Shown: positions 34,654 to 45,184, counted from the stretch's first letter. The stretch: DNA of 64,000 nt from Kordiimonas marina (GCF_023006325.1 NZ_JAINDF010000004.1:248001-312000), one strand, 5' to 3'. Notes: a model not told the origin generated them from the sequence alone. Translations and numbers: made by a program.

Positions 34654-36765
34654 ATGAGCGACCAAACTACGGAAAAGTCAGCAGGCGGCGGCAACACGAA
34701 CGTGAGTGCCATGATCGCCGGGCTCAAGAGCACGGATGTTGCTTTCGCGCTTGGTATGGTCGCCATCCTCCTGATGCTGATCATGCCGATGCCGAAATGG
34801 CTTCTGGATGTGATGCTGGCGGCGTCCATCACCTTCTCGGTGCTGGTGCTGATGACAGCTCTTTTCATCCAGAAACCGCTGCAATTCAGCAGTTTTCCGA
34901 CCGTCCTCCTGATCGCGACCATGCTCAGGCTATCGCTGAACCTGGCATCAACACGCCTTATCCTGTCACAGGGACACACCGGCACCGATGCCGCGGGCGA
35001 GGTTATCAAAGCGTTCGGTGAGTTCCTCATGGGCGGCCAGGTGGTTATCGGAATCATTGTGTTCGCGATCCTGGTGATCGTGAACTTCGTAGTCATCACC
35101 AAGGGTTCAGGCCGGATCGCCGAGGTTGCCGCCCGCTTCAACCTTGATGCCATGCCCGGCAAACAGATGGCGATCGACGCCGACATGTCGGCAGGCCTGA
35201 TTGATGAAAACCAGGCCCGGGCAAGACGGCAGGAGCTTGAAGACGAAAGCACCTTCTTCGGCTCGATGGACGGTGCCGCCAAATTCGTACGCGGCGATGC
35301 CATTGCTGGCCTGCTTATCACCTTCATCAATGCCATCGGTGGCATCATCATCGGGGTCGCCATCAACGGCATCAGCTTCAAGGAAGCGGTGGACCATTAC
35401 ACCATCCTGACGGTGGGCGATGGCCTTGTATCCCAGATCCCGGCGCTTGTGGTCTCCACCGCAGCTGGCCTCCTTGTCACCAAGGCAGGCCTGAGCGGCC
35501 GGACCGATGAAGCCCTGTTCGGCCAGATGAGCCGCTACCCGCGGGCGCTGGGCGTCACCTCCGGCCTTCTCTTCGCCATGGGCTTGATGCCGGGGATTCC
35601 CTTTGTGCCCTTCGCACTGATGGGCAGCATTTTAGGCTACACCGCCTTTACGCTTAGCCGCCGCAACCAGAATGAAGAAGCCGAAGCCGTACAAGCCCAA
35701 GAGGCAAGCGAGGCCAAAGCGACCCCAGTCGAAGAGCCGATTTCCTCGGCGCTTGCGATCGACCAGCTTCGGCTGGAGCTCGGCTATGGCCTCCTGGCCC
35801 TGATCAGCGACGACAGCGGCTTCCGCCTGACCGACCAGATCAAGGCACTCCGCCGTCAGCTCGCCAGCGAAATGGGCTTCGTGATGCCGTCCGTGCGTAT
35901 CCTCGACAATATGCAGCTGCCGGCTAACAGCTATGTGCTGAGGGTCAAGGAAACCGAGGTCGGCCGCGGCGATATCCGCCCAGGCATGCTGCTGGTCATG
36001 GACCCGCAAGGCCACCCGGTCGAACTGCCGGGCGAAGCGACGACAGAACCCGCCTTCGGCCTGCCCGCCACCTGGGTGGATACATCTGCCCGTGAGGAAG
36101 CCAGCTTCCGCGGTTATACCGTGGTCGATGCCGCCACCGTCATCACCACGCACCTGACCGAAGTGATCAAGGACAACATGTCCGAGCTGCTGAGCTACGC
36201 CGAGACCCAGAAGCTGATCACCGACCTCTCGAGCGAGCACCAAAAGCTGATCGCCGATATCGTGCCGAACCAGATAACCGTGTCCGGCATTCAGCGCGTG
36301 CTGCAGTCGCTCTTGACCGAACGCGTGTCGATCCGCGACCTGCCGACCATTCTGGAAGGTATCGCCGAAGCCACCGGCTTTACCCAGAATATCGTCTCGA
36401 TCACCGAGCATGTGCGCTCCCGGCTGGCCCGGCAGCTTTGCTCCGTCAATGCCAACGCTGAAGGATTGGTGCCGCTTATCACCCTGTCCCCCGAATGGGA
36501 GCAGGCCTTCGCCGAAAGCCTTATCGGCCAGGGCGAGGAAAGGCAGCTTGCCATGGCGCCGACCCAGCTTCAGGAATTTATCAATAGCGTACGGATCGTC
36601 TATGACCAGCAGGCCGAACACGGCGAATCCCCCGTACTGCTGACCAGCCCGCTCGTCCGGCCTTATGTACGGTCGATCATCGAACGCTTCCGGCCTTCGA
36701 CCGTGGTGATGAGCCAGAACGAAATTCATCCGCAAGCAAAAATCAGGACCCTGGGACAGATATGA
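34654..36765 (+). CDS. flhA: Flagellar export gate protein
   Basis: A 703-residue inner-membrane core of the flagellar type III export apparatus. The N-terminal half holds about eight membrane helices and the FHIPEP signature region, seen here as ITVSGIQRVLQSLL in the cytoplasmic half and TRLILSQGHTG in the membrane half. The C-terminal domain (about residues 360-703) docks substrates and chaperones. Length equals the family norm. ATG 34654 has only a weak ribosome-binding site. Confidence 0.97.
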   Translation: MSDQTTEKSAGGGNTNVSAMIAGLKSTDVAFALGMVAILLMLIMPMPKWLLDVMLAASITFSVLVLMTALFIQKPLQFSSFPTVLLIATMLRLSLNLASTRLILSQGHTGTDAAGEVIKAFGEFLMGGQVVIGIIVFAILVIVNFVVITKGSGRIAEVAARFNLDAMPGKQMAIDADMSAGLIDENQARARRQELEDESTFFGSMDGAAKFVRGDAIAGLLITFINAIGGIIIGVAINGISFKEAVDHYTILTVGDGLVSQIPALVVSTAAGLLVTKAGLSGRTDEALFGQMSRYPRALGVTSGLLFAMGLMPGIPFVPFALMGSILGYTAFTLSRRNQNEEAEAVQAQEASEAKATPVEEPISSALAIDQLRLELGYGLLALISDDSGFRLTDQIKALRRQLASEMGFVMPSVRILDNMQLPANSYVLRVKETEVGRGDIRPGMLLVMDPQGHPVELPGEATTEPAFGLPATWVDTSAREEASFRGYTVVDAATVITTHLTEVIKDNMSELLSYAETQKLITDLSSEHQKLIADIVPNQITVSGIQRVLQSLLTERVSIRDLPTILEGIAEATGFTQNIVSITEHVRSRLARQLCSVNANAEGLVPLITLSPEWEQAFAESLIGQGEERQLAMAPTQLQEFINSVRIVYDQQAEHGESPVLLTSPLVRPYVRSIIERFRPSTVVMSQNEIHPQAKIRTLGQI

Positions 36766-36815
36766 CGGCGAACACCCCCAATAATAACCGGTCGATGGGA
36801 ACCTAGGCACAGGCT

Positions 36816-37835
36816 ATGCGTTTAAAGACCTTTCATGCCAAATCGATGGCGGCAGTCATGGATATGGTCCGGTCCGAGTTGGGGCCGGATGCCATCATCA
36901 TTCAGACCGATGAGAGCAAGGGCGGCGTCCGCGTCACCGCGGCGCTTGAGGCCGGGGCAACCCCGCAGCCGCCTAAAAAGGCGCCGAAGCCGGACCAAAC
37001 CCCGCTGGCTTTCGAGATTGAGCATCCCATCCCGCCCTCGCGCGAGTATGACAATGCGGACATCAATGCCGTCCTGAGCCATCACGGTATTCCGTTCGAT
37101 ACCGCGTCCAGGCTCAGCGAAGCCGTGCGCGCGATCGAGGCATCCAGTCTGTCGGAAGCTTTTTCGGCCGCCCTTGAAACCGCGATCCGCTTCAGCCCCA
37201 TCACCGATGCCCACAGACGTCCGATCATGCTTGTTGGGCCGCCCGGTGCCGGCAAAACCATCTGTGCCGCCAAGCTGACCGCAGACGCGCTGTTGCATAA
37301 CCGCCCGGTGCACCTGATCTCGACCGATACAGTCAAAGCCGCAGGTATCCAGCAGCTCGACCATTTTGCGCAGCTGATGAAACAAACAGTCTCCACAGCC
37401 GACACACCGGACGAACTCGCGGCGCTTATCCGCGCGAAGAATATGGATGACGGGCTGACCATCATCGACACACCCGGCACCAACCCGTTCGACATGCACG
37501 AGCTGGAGACCTTGTTGACATTCATCCAGAAGGTGGATGCCGAACCGGTCCTGGTGTTGCCTGCCGGGCTCGACCCGCTCGATGCCCAGGAAATCGCCAG
37601 CATTTTCGCGCGCATGGGCTGCCAGCGGTTCATCGCCACCCGGCTGGATGCCGCCAGGCGCTACGCCGGCCTCATCATGGCCGCGCGCCCTGGCCATCTG
37701 GCCATTGCGGGCCTCAGCCGCAGTCCCTATATCGCGGAAGGGCTGGAAACGGCCTCCCCCCTCAGTCTCGCCCGGCTTCTGACCGCCTTGCCGGGCCGCA
37801 AGAAAAACGACAACCCCATGGAAAACAGACGATGA
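36816..37835 (+). CDS. flhF: Flagellar biosynthesis GTPase FlhF
   Basis: A 339-residue SRP-type GTPase that positions the flagellum at the cell pole. The N-terminus is the short variable FlhF region (RLKTFHAKSMAAVMDMVRSELG). The G domain has P-loop GPPGAGKT, STDTVKAAG and the G3 motif IIDTPGTNP. It is somewhat shorter than in Vibrio or Pseudomonas. The stop overlaps the flhG start by four bases (ATGA), so the two are coupled, as in other polar flagellates. Confidence 0.9.
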   Translation: MRLKTFHAKSMAAVMDMVRSELGPDAIIIQTDESKGGVRVTAALEAGATPQPPKKAPKPDQTPLAFEIEHPIPPSREYDNADINAVLSHHGIPFDTASRLSEAVRAIEASSLSEAFSAALETAIRFSPITDAHRRPIMLVGPPGAGKTICAAKLTADALLHNRPVHLISTDTVKAAGIQQLDHFAQLMKQTVSTADTPDELAALIRAKNMDDGLTIIDTPGTNPFDMHELETLLTFIQKVDAEPVLVLPAGLDPLDAQEIASIFARMGCQRFIATRLDAARRYAGLIMAARPGHLAIAGLSRSPYIAEGLETASPLSLARLLTALPGRKKNDNPMENRR

Positions 37836-38620
37836 CAGACGCGACCAAGACCACGGACCAGGAGGTCCAGGAACGCCGGCTCATTACCATTGCTTCAGGC
37901 AAGGGGGGCGTCGGCAAGACGTGGCTGTCGGTCACGCTGGCCCATGCTTTGTCCCATGCGGGGCGTAAGGTCCTGCTGTTCGATGGTGACCTGGGGCTCG
38001 CCAACGTCGATATCCAGCTCGGCTTCATGCCGGAGCGCGACCTGGGGCAGATTATCTCCGGCGAATGCAGCGTTCGTGAAGTTGCCGTCCCCTATCAGGA
38101 CAATGACGGCACCAGCTTTGACGTCCTGCCGGGCAAGTCCGGCTCCGGTGCCTTGGGGGCGCTTTCGAAAGATACCCTGCAGCGCGTGCGCGCGAGCCTT
38201 ATTGATGCCGCCGCCGATTACGACTATGTGCTCCTGGATCTCGCCGCCGGGATCGACCCGTCGGTCACCACGCTGAGCTTCCACCGCGGTAAGATCCTTG
38301 TGGTGATGACTGCCGACCCCACGTCGCTGACCGATGCCTATGCTTTCATCAAGGTGACCCACATGCGCAACCCGCAGGCCGACATTTCCATTGTGGTCAA
38401 TAATGTCGCCAGCAAGCGTGAAGGCGAGCGGGCCTATGAAGCCATCAAGCGCGCCTGCGAAGGATTTTTGAAGATTTCACCGCCACTTGCCGGTATTATC
38501 AAAAATGACGCCAAGGTTGTTGATGCCATACGGAATCAGGTTCCGATCCTGACACGGCACCCGCAGTCCGAGGCGGCAAAGGATGTGCGCGCGCTGGCAG
38601 CAACGATCGTCGGGCGCTGA
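37832..38620 (+). CDS. flhG: MinD-like ATPase FlhG (FleN)
   Basis: A 262-residue ParA/MinD-family ATPase that limits flagellar number together with FlhF. The deviant Walker A motif GKGGVGKTW is near residue 25 and FDGDLGLANVDIQLG is typical of the MinD/FleN group. The ATPase Asp lies in VLLDLAAGID. Coupled to flhF by a 4-bp overlap. The C-terminus shows no obvious MinD-type amphipathic membrane helix. Confidence 0.93.
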   Translation: MTDATKTTDQEVQERRLITIASGKGGVGKTWLSVTLAHALSHAGRKVLLFDGDLGLANVDIQLGFMPERDLGQIISGECSVREVAVPYQDNDGTSFDVLPGKSGSGALGALSKDTLQRVRASLIDAAADYDYVLLDLAAGIDPSVTTLSFHRGKILVVMTADPTSLTDAYAFIKVTHMRNPQADISIVVNNVASKREGERAYEAIKRACEGFLKISPPLAGIIKNDAKVVDAIRNQVPILTRHPQSEAAKDVRALAATIVGR

Positions 38621-38687
38621 GGACACCCCTCAGCCCTTCATGCCAATGCGTGCGGCAGATGGCACCACGGCATGGTGGGAACCCTGA

Positions 38688-40871
38688 ATGAGCGATATTT
38701 TCGGTCCGCCGACCCCAGGGAAATTCGGGCCGCTTAGCGGTACAAACCGGGCTTCCGCGGTTTCCAAGGACCCGCAGCATACCCCGACCCAAGGCGGGGA
38801 TGAAAAAGGCGATACCCGGTCTCGCACACAGGAGGGCGAGGCGGTTCAGGCGCGTGACCCTGCCGTGTCCATATCGGCCAGTGCCGCCCATGTGCAGGTA
38901 GGCGACAAGCTCCACCAGAATGTCGACAAGATAGACACGACCGGGCGGCCGATCATCGTCACCAACAAAGCCACTTTTGCGCTCAGGCCCGACGCCGGGC
39001 TGAAACCGGGCGACGATGTCATCCTCCAGATCACCGAAGCCGGAAAAACGGTCAGCGCCGAGCTTCTGGCCCGCAACGGTCATGTGCTCCAGCCGCCGGA
39101 AAAACTGACGCTCACCGTTATTTCCATTCATACGCCTGAGGGCTCGGCTGGGGGTCAGGAGCAAGCGGTGCCTGCTGCCCCGCAAAACAGTGGCTATCAG
39201 CGTGGAGCCCTGCCGCCTACGACCGCAGAGACCACCTCGGAAACACTGGCCTCGCTTCTGGGCCGCAATACCCTGCCCCCATCCGGCCAACAGGCGGTAC
39301 AGCAGGTCACCGACCCGCTGGTGCAGCGCGCAAGCAGCAGCGACCTCGCCGCGCTTATCAGCGCACAGCAGCAAGGCCGTGCACCGCAAGGTCTTTATAA
39401 AACCTCCGCCCTGGTTCCGCCCGGCGCGCCGCAGACGCCCGAGGCCATCGCCGGAAATGCGACAGCCGCGCCTGGACACCTGCTCCCCGCCTCGCCGCTG
39501 ACGGAAGTGCCAGCACTCGCAGAAACGGCGGAAGCAGGCCTGGGCGCCACGCTGCCCGCCTTCACGCCCAACGGCGCCCAGATACAGGTCCAACAGCTTG
39601 ATGCCAGCGTGAGCCGCGTGCCACCGCAGCAGGTTGCCGAAGTCCTTCAGGTCCGCGCGCTGGCGCCTGAAGAAGCCCGCACGCTCAACCTGCCTGTCAG
39701 CGCTTTCGCAGGCGGTGCCCTCGCCCATGTGGAGACGAGCAAAGGCCCGATCATCATGAGCTATGACGCGGCGGCGCCGCTCGCGGGGGAACTGGTCAAG
39801 ATCAGCGAAACAGCCGCCAGCACGGCCCAGGCCACGCCCCAGCCCACGACGCTCTATAATGCCCGCTTTACCCCGCCCGGTGGTGAACAGCGCGCGGTTC
39901 AGGTCGCGCTCCGGGAACAGCAGGCAGCGCAAGTGGCAGACGCGGGTGCCGCCCGGATCAAGGCCGTCCACACCGTGCGCGCCTTCCTCACGCCCGAAGG
40001 CCCCAAGACGGATTTCCGGCTCGAAACCACAAGCGGCATCATCAGCCTGACCTTGCCCAACGGTGTCCGGCCGACCACCGGCGACCTGCTCGACATCCTG
40101 CCCGTTCCCGGCAAGGCCCCAATGGCGGCGCAGCCCGAAGCAGCCCTCGCTGCCGCAGCAGCAAGCGGTGCGACCGCGGCCGCGCAAGGCAGCTTGCAGG
40201 CGCTTTCGACCGGCTGGCCCGCACTTGAAGCGGCCCAGACGCTGGTTGCCAGTACGGCAGGTCCCGCGGCGTCCGCGACCTTCAGCAATCGCGGCGCCGA
40301 TGGCGGCGCGAAGCTGACCAACAGCCTGCTCTTTTTCCTCAAGGCCGCCGGTGCCGGGCCGGAATCCTGGCTTGGGGAAGCGGCCACCCGGGTGCTCGCG
40401 GAAAAAGACGCGCCGCTCCTTGAGGTGCTCAAACGTGACATCAGCCATATGGCAAGCCTCGCCAGCCATACGGGCAGCCAATGGCGCGCGGCGATCATGC
40501 CGTTGGATATGCGCCATCCTGACATGCCGCTCGTCGCGGTTCTGTTCCCTGGGCCGGAACAACAAGGCACGAACCCGGATGGCCATGGCGGCCAGGGCGG
40601 CCTTACGGACGCAGAAAAGGAACAGCGCTTTTTGGTCGAGGTCCGCTTCAGCCTGCTCGGCGCCATTCAAATGGACGGCACCATCCGCGACCGGCAATTC
40701 GACCTGACCTTGAGAAGCGAAAAACAGCTGTCTCCCGCGCTCAAGACAGACGCCTTCAAGCTGTTTGACGCCGCCCTTGGCGCCAATGGCTTCACCGGCC
40801 GCCTGAGCGTGAACGACGGCGAGGCTTTCCCGCTTCAGGTTGATGCCCTGCTCGCATCCAGCGAAGGCTGA
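38688..40871 (+). CDS. FliK-like protein of unknown function (second FliK-type gene)
   Basis: A 727-residue protein with no recognised name. About residues 60-150 form a compact, conserved-looking region (VGDKLHQNVDKIDTTGRPII), the middle is Pro/Gln/Ala-rich and of low complexity, and residues about 560-727 form a folded C-terminal domain with RFLVEVRFSLLGAIQMDG. That segment and the following LSPALKTDAFKLFDAALG resemble the Flg_hook/FliK C-terminal fold. It follows flhG by 67 bp in the same orientation, so it may belong to the flagellar operon. The role (hook length, or an adjacent checkpoint) is inference. Confidence 0.6.
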   Translation: MSDIFGPPTPGKFGPLSGTNRASAVSKDPQHTPTQGGDEKGDTRSRTQEGEAVQARDPAVSISASAAHVQVGDKLHQNVDKIDTTGRPIIVTNKATFALRPDAGLKPGDDVILQITEAGKTVSAELLARNGHVLQPPEKLTLTVISIHTPEGSAGGQEQAVPAAPQNSGYQRGALPPTTAETTSETLASLLGRNTLPPSGQQAVQQVTDPLVQRASSSDLAALISAQQQGRAPQGLYKTSALVPPGAPQTPEAIAGNATAAPGHLLPASPLTEVPALAETAEAGLGATLPAFTPNGAQIQVQQLDASVSRVPPQQVAEVLQVRALAPEEARTLNLPVSAFAGGALAHVETSKGPIIMSYDAAAPLAGELVKISETAASTAQATPQPTTLYNARFTPPGGEQRAVQVALREQQAAQVADAGAARIKAVHTVRAFLTPEGPKTDFRLETTSGIISLTLPNGVRPTTGDLLDILPVPGKAPMAAQPEAALAAAAASGATAAAQGSLQALSTGWPALEAAQTLVASTAGPAASATFSNRGADGGAKLTNSLLFFLKAAGAGPESWLGEAATRVLAEKDAPLLEVLKRDISHMASLASHTGSQWRAAIMPLDMRHPDMPLVAVLFPGPEQQGTNPDGHGGQGGLTDAEKEQRFLVEVRFSLLGAIQMDGTIRDRQFDLTLRSEKQLSPALKTDAFKLFDAALGANGFTGRLSVNDGEAFPLQVDALLASSEG

Positions 40872-40952
40872 ATTCAGCCGCAACAAACGGCTTGACCAAA
40901 CGCCCTTACCTGATATGCCGGTTGTCCTGTAACGCTGGTAAAGGATAGATGT

Positions 40953-41864
40953 ATGGGCGTGGTTTTTGCCTTCTTGGGCTGTGTGCTGATCTGGGGTTCC
41001 ACCTGGTACGCCATTGAGCTGCAGCTTGGCGTCGTGCCCAAGGAATGGTCGCTCGCCTTCCGCTTCGGCATCGCTTCCATCATCCTGTTTGCCTGGTGCC
41101 TGGCGCGCGGCAAGCGCCTGCGGTTCAGCGCGCGCGACCACGGCTGGATGCTCACCACCGGCTTTTTCCTGTTTTCCGCCAATTATCTCATGATCTATTG
41201 GGGTACGGAGTATCTGACCTCCGGCCTGGTGGCTGTGGCTTTCTCCACCCTGTCTTTCATGAATATCGTCAATGGGCGGATCTTCCTGAAGGCGCCGGTG
41301 CAGCCGTCGGTTCTATTGTCCGCACTGATTGGCGTCATCGGCCTGATGCTGATTTTCAAGCCGGAGATCAGCCATTTCTCCCTGGCGGATGACAGCGTCC
41401 GCGGCCTCGTCTTCTGCCTTATCGGCACGCTCCTGGCATCCTGGGGCAACACGCTTGTCGGCACCAAGTCGGTCAAGAGCATCCCTTTGTTGCCGTTCAA
41501 TGCCTGGGGAATGCTGTATGGCGCCCTGTTCGATATCGTCTTCGCGGCCTTTTCCGGCAAAGCCCCGGTCCTGGACCCGCGCCCGGAATATTGGGGCTCG
41601 CTTCTGTACCTGTCCATCCTGGGGACGGTGGTCGCCTTCTCGCTCTATCTTTGGCTTCTGGGGCAAGTGGGGGTCGGCCGCGCGGCCTATATGGCGGTGA
41701 TGACGCCGGTCGTGGCGCTCACGGTCTCCACCTTCATGGAAGGCTTTCACTGGACGACACCGGCCATCACCGGCCTTGCCCTCGTCATCGTCGGCAATGT
41801 GGTGATGATCAACCGCAAAACCACGGTCAGCCCGGCACCTGCCAAAGCAGAGGAAGCCGCCTGA
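40953..41864 (+). CDS. EamA/DMT family transporter
   Basis: A 303-residue inner-membrane protein with two EamA repeats and about ten helices. FLGCVLIWGSTWYAIELQLG at the N-terminus and MAVMTPVVALTVSTFMEGF near the end are typical of the family. AAGGAT precedes the ATG. It is unrelated in sequence context to the first EamA gene at 2.8 kb. The substrate cannot be inferred, and its place between flagellar genes looks incidental. Confidence 0.91.
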   Translation: MGVVFAFLGCVLIWGSTWYAIELQLGVVPKEWSLAFRFGIASIILFAWCLARGKRLRFSARDHGWMLTTGFFLFSANYLMIYWGTEYLTSGLVAVAFSTLSFMNIVNGRIFLKAPVQPSVLLSALIGVIGLMLIFKPEISHFSLADDSVRGLVFCLIGTLLASWGNTLVGTKSVKSIPLLPFNAWGMLYGALFDIVFAAFSGKAPVLDPRPEYWGSLLYLSILGTVVAFSLYLWLLGQVGVGRAAYMAVMTPVVALTVSTFMEGFHWTTPAITGLALVIVGNVVMINRKTTVSPAPAKAEEAA

Positions 41865-41886
41865 GAACAGGCGGCCCCATCACCCC

Positions 41887-43287
41887 TTACGGCCAGACGC
41901 CCTGCTGTTTCATCAGCTTCAGGGTATCGTCGAGCGCGTCATAAAGCGCGCTCACGAGATAATCGACCTCACCGCGCTTGATGATGAAGGGCGGGCACAG
42001 CACAAGCGCATTCCCCGCGGGCCGCGCGATCACACCACGGATCATCGCCGCGTGCCCGACATGGCCGCCGAGGTTGAATTCTTCCGGATACTGTTCCCGC
42101 GTTTCCTTGTTGCGGGTCAGCTCGATCCCCGCGATCAGGCCGGCCACCCGTACCTCACCCACCAGCGGGTGTTTCTCAAGCTCGATCAGCTTGGTGGCGA
42201 AATAAGGCCCGATGTCATTGGAGACACGGTCGATCAACTTGTCTTTTTCCAGGACATCAAGGTTCCTGAGCGCCACGGCACAGGCCACAGGGTGCGCCGA
42301 GGTGGTGAAGCCATGCTGCATGATTTCCTGCCTGTCGGTGATGACCTCGGCGATCTCATCGCTGACCACCGCGGCGGAAATCGGGTAATAGCCGGACGAC
42401 AAGCCCTTGGCGAGCGTCATCATGTCGGCCTTGAAACCGTATGTGGACTGGGCAAACCAGGCGCCGGTCCGGCCAAGGCCGGTGACGACTTCGTCAGCCA
42501 CCAGAAGCACATCGTGGCGGCGGCAGATACGCTCCACCTCCGGCCAGTAGCTGTCCGGCGGGATGATCGCGCCCATGGTGCCCTGGATCGGCTCCGCGAA
42601 CACGGCGGCAACCTTGTCCGCGCCCAGTTCGACGATTTTCTCCTCAATCGCACGCGCGGCATGAAGACCGAAGGCTTCCGGGTTCATTTTGCCGCCATGA
42701 CGGTACCAGAAAGGTGCCATCACCCGCGCCACTTCGCCATGCGCGTCCAGGCCGAACTCCTCCTGCATGGCCGTATTGCCATTGAGGAGCGAGGTGGCGA
42801 TGGTGCTGCCGTGGTAACTATAATCCCGCGTGATGATCACGCGCTTCTTCGGCTGGCCTTTCCGGCGCCAGTATAGAAGCGCGAGCTTGATCAGCGTCTC
42901 ATTGGCTTCCGAGCCCGAGTTGGCGAAAAATACCTTGTTGAGACCTTCCGGCGCCAAGGACGCCAGCTTGCCTGCAAGCGCCGCCGCCGTCGGGTTCGAG
43001 ACCGCCGCGAAGCTGTGATAATAGCTCAGGACCTCCATGGCCGAAGCGGCGGTTTCCACCATTTCCTTGCGGCCATACCCGATGTTGACGCAGCCGAGAC
43101 CGGCCATGGCATCCAGAAGCCTGATGCCCTGCCCCGAAACATAGCAGCCTTCCGCCGTTTCCATCATGAAAGGCGGCGCCTGCACCAAAGCCTGGGGGTC
43201 GGTAAAGGAATGCAGATGATACCGGCGGTCCAGCGATTGAAGCCGCTCGAGCGTCTTGGCGCCGTCATCCTTGGAAGGTTGGGTCAT
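41887..43287 (-). CDS. Class III aminotransferase (omega-amino acid/polyamine--pyruvate type)
   Basis: A 466-residue PLP-dependent aminotransferase. Landmarks include FFANSGSEANETLIKLA, YSYHGSTIATSLL, VADEVVTGLGRTG and the PLP lysine in TLAKGLSSGYYP. The pattern fits the SpuC/omega-amino acid:pyruvate group, which moves amino groups from putrescine, spermidine or beta-alanine to pyruvate. ATG 43287 is chosen because GGAGAGG precedes it, dropping 14 extra residues. The exact amine donor cannot be told. Confidence 0.9.
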   Translation of the reverse strand: MTQPSKDDGAKTLERLQSLDRRYHLHSFTDPQALVQAPPFMMETAEGCYVSGQGIRLLDAMAGLGCVNIGYGRKEMVETAASAMEVLSYYHSFAAVSNPTAAALAGKLASLAPEGLNKVFFANSGSEANETLIKLALLYWRRKGQPKKRVIITRDYSYHGSTIATSLLNGNTAMQEEFGLDAHGEVARVMAPFWYRHGGKMNPEAFGLHAARAIEEKIVELGADKVAAVFAEPIQGTMGAIIPPDSYWPEVERICRRHDVLLVADEVVTGLGRTGAWFAQSTYGFKADMMTLAKGLSSGYYPISAAVVSDEIAEVITDRQEIMQHGFTTSAHPVACAVALRNLDVLEKDKLIDRVSNDIGPYFATKLIELEKHPLVGEVRVAGLIAGIELTRNKETREQYPEEFNLGGHVGHAAMIRGVIARPAGNALVLCPPFIIKRGEVDYLVSALYDALDDTLKLMKQQGVWP

Positions 43288-43380
43288 GGAAGCCTCTCCT
43301 GTAAGCCGCGAAAAACTTAACAGGATCAAGGCGCTTTTGAAAAGAAATTAGAAGGGGATGTGGACAGCTACCTGCAGGAC

Positions 43381-43812
43381 CTAGCTCAGGCCGAAGGCAT
43401 CCTCACGCATATGGGCCTGAATGCCCAGTTCATCGAACGCAGCCTGTTCCTCCCGCGCTTCCTTGAGCGCGATACGCTTCATTTCCTGCTCACGGGCGAT
43501 CTCAAAAGTTTTCAGCTCCCGGAAGGCCTCGGCGACAATGTCCTGCTGCTCGGCAACCTTTTCGGCCTGAGCCTCAAGCTCGGCCTCCAGCATGTCGGCC
43601 CGAACGCGGGCACCTTCCAGGTAAATGCCAAGTGTGGTGGGGGAAACTTCAAGCTGTCCGCCGCTCTGCGACTGTACCGCCACTTCCTGCTCAAGCGCAT
43701 CAAGACGGGCGATAATGGCATCTTCCTCCGCCTGAAGCGTTGCCAGAACCCGGCGTTTTTCGTCGAGTTCCCACTTCCTCAGGCGAATGATATTGTCGAG
43801 CCTGCTTGCCAC
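43381..43812 (-). CDS. fliJ: Flagellar export protein FliJ
   Basis: A 143-residue, almost entirely alpha-helical coiled-coil protein that sits in the FliI ring and helps open the export gate. The pattern RLDNIIRLRKWELDEKRR at the N-terminus and continuous heptads to about residue 125 support FliJ. Sequence conservation in this family is low, so the call leans on context: it begins ten bases after fliI on the same strand. Confidence 0.82.
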   Translation of the reverse strand: MASRLDNIIRLRKWELDEKRRVLATLQAEEDAIIARLDALEQEVAVQSQSGGQLEVSPTTLGIYLEGARVRADMLEAELEAQAEKVAEQQDIVAEAFRELKTFEIAREQEMKRIALKEAREEQAAFDELGIQAHMREDAFGLS

Positions 43813-43822
43813 TTAATGTCCC

Positions 43823-45184
43823 TTATGCCGCGCCGGAAAGCTGGATTTCGGATAGAATTTCAGCCGCCGGTCCCATCATCATGATTTCGCGCAGGCGTTC
43901 ATAACCCTGGTCCATCGTGGTGACGTCATCCTTCCATTGGCCGAGGAATTCTTCCAGATACGGGTTATAGGCGATGGCGGCATCCACTTCCGGGTTGCTG
44001 CCCTGCCGGTAGGCGCCGAGACGGATCATTTCCTCCATGTCGGAGTACACCGACATATAGCGCTTGGCTTCACGCACCAGGATATTCTGATCGTCACTGT
44101 TGCAGCGCGGCATAGTCCGCGAAATGGATTTGAGGATATTGATAGCCGGGTAGCGGCCACGTTCAGCAATCGCCCGTTCCATGACGATGTGGCCGTCCAA
44201 AATACCACGCACGGCATCGGCGACCGGTTCGTTATGGTCATCGCCTTCCACAAGCACGGTGAAGAGCCCGGTGATATTGCCCGCCCCCCGCGGCCCCGGC
44301 CCCGCGCGCTCCAGAAGCCGCGGCAGTTCGGTGAAGACGGTGGGCGTATAGCCTTTGCTGGTCGGCGGCTCGCCACCGGCGAGGCCGATCTCACGCTGCG
44401 CCATGGCAAAACGGGTCACGCTGTCCATCAGGCACATGACCTCGGAGCCCGCATCGCGGAAATATTCGGCCAGCGTGAGCGTGAGGTGCGCGGCCTGACG
44501 ACGCATCAGTGCCGATTCGTCCGAAGTTGCCACCACAACGACCGACCGGGCGAGGCCTTCCTCGCCCAAATCGTCCTCAATAAATTCCTGGACCTCGCGG
44601 CCCCGTTCGCCGATCAGGCCGATAACGCTGACGTCCGAATCGGAATAGCGCGCGACCATGGACAAGAGCACGGACTTACCAACACCGGAGCCCGCGAAGA
44701 TACCCATCCGCTGACCGCGGCAACAACTTGTGAACGCATTGAGCGCCCGCACGCCAAGGTCGATCTTGCCACCGACGCGCTGACGGTCATGCGCAGGCGG
44801 CGGGCCGGAGCGCAGAAGCCGTGGGCGCGTGCCGTGGCTGATCGGGCCTTTGCCGTCAATCGGTTCACCCAGCGCGTTCACCACGCGGCCGAGCCAGGCA
44901 GAGCTTGGAAAAACAACAGGTTCGCTGTGGGTCAGCACGGCCTTGCAGCCAACACCGACACCTTCAAGCATGTCATAGGGCATGCAAAGCGCGGTCTGCT
45001 GCCGGAAGCCAACGACTTCCACAGCGACACGGCGCCAATCCCGCGTCTCAACTTCCATGCGAGACCCGATCGACACATGTTGGCCGATGCCTGCCACTTC
45101 AACGAGCAACCCGCGGACGCCGGTGACCCGGCCGTAACGGCGCTCCGTGTGGACCCGCTCGATTTCCTGGATGAGACTTTGCAC
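43823..45184 (-). CDS. fliI: Flagellum-specific export ATPase
   Basis: A 453-residue F1-beta-like ATPase that unfolds and feeds substrates to the flagellar export gate. Walker A is [16 protein letters not shown], Walker B lies in [14 protein letters not shown], and the family signature [20 protein letters not shown] follows. The start is GTG 45184, with GAGAGGGG just upstream. It is divergent from ctrA, an arrangement seen in other alphaproteobacteria. Confidence 0.96.
   Translation of the reverse strand: MQSLIQEIERVHTERRYGRVTGVRGLLVEVAGIGQHVSIGSRMEVETRDWRRVAVEVVGFRQQTALCMPYDMLEGVGVGCKAVLTHSEPVVFPSSAWLGRVVNALGEPIDGKGPISHGTRPRLLRSGPPPAHDRQRVGGKIDLGVRALNAFTSCCRGQRMGIFAGSGVGKSVLLSMVARYSDSDVSVIGLIGERGREVQEFIEDDLGEEGLARSVVVVATSDESALMRRQAAHLTLTLAEYFRDAGSEVMCLMDSVTRFAMAQREIGLAGGEPPTSKGYTPTVFTELPRLLERAGPGPRGAGNITGLFTVLVEGDDHNEPVADAVRGILDGHIVMERAIAERGRYPAINILKSISRTMPRCNSDDQNILVREAKRYMSVYSDMEEMIRLGAYRQGSNPEVDAAIAYNPYLEEFLGQWKDDVTTMDQGYERLREIMMMGPAAEILSEIQLSGAA

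Noticed and set aside
38499-41141. An 880-codon open frame on the minus strand opposite the FliK-like gene
   Set aside because: The plus-strand protein has a conserved-looking C-terminal domain and a plausible start; the opposite frame is low in any family signal.
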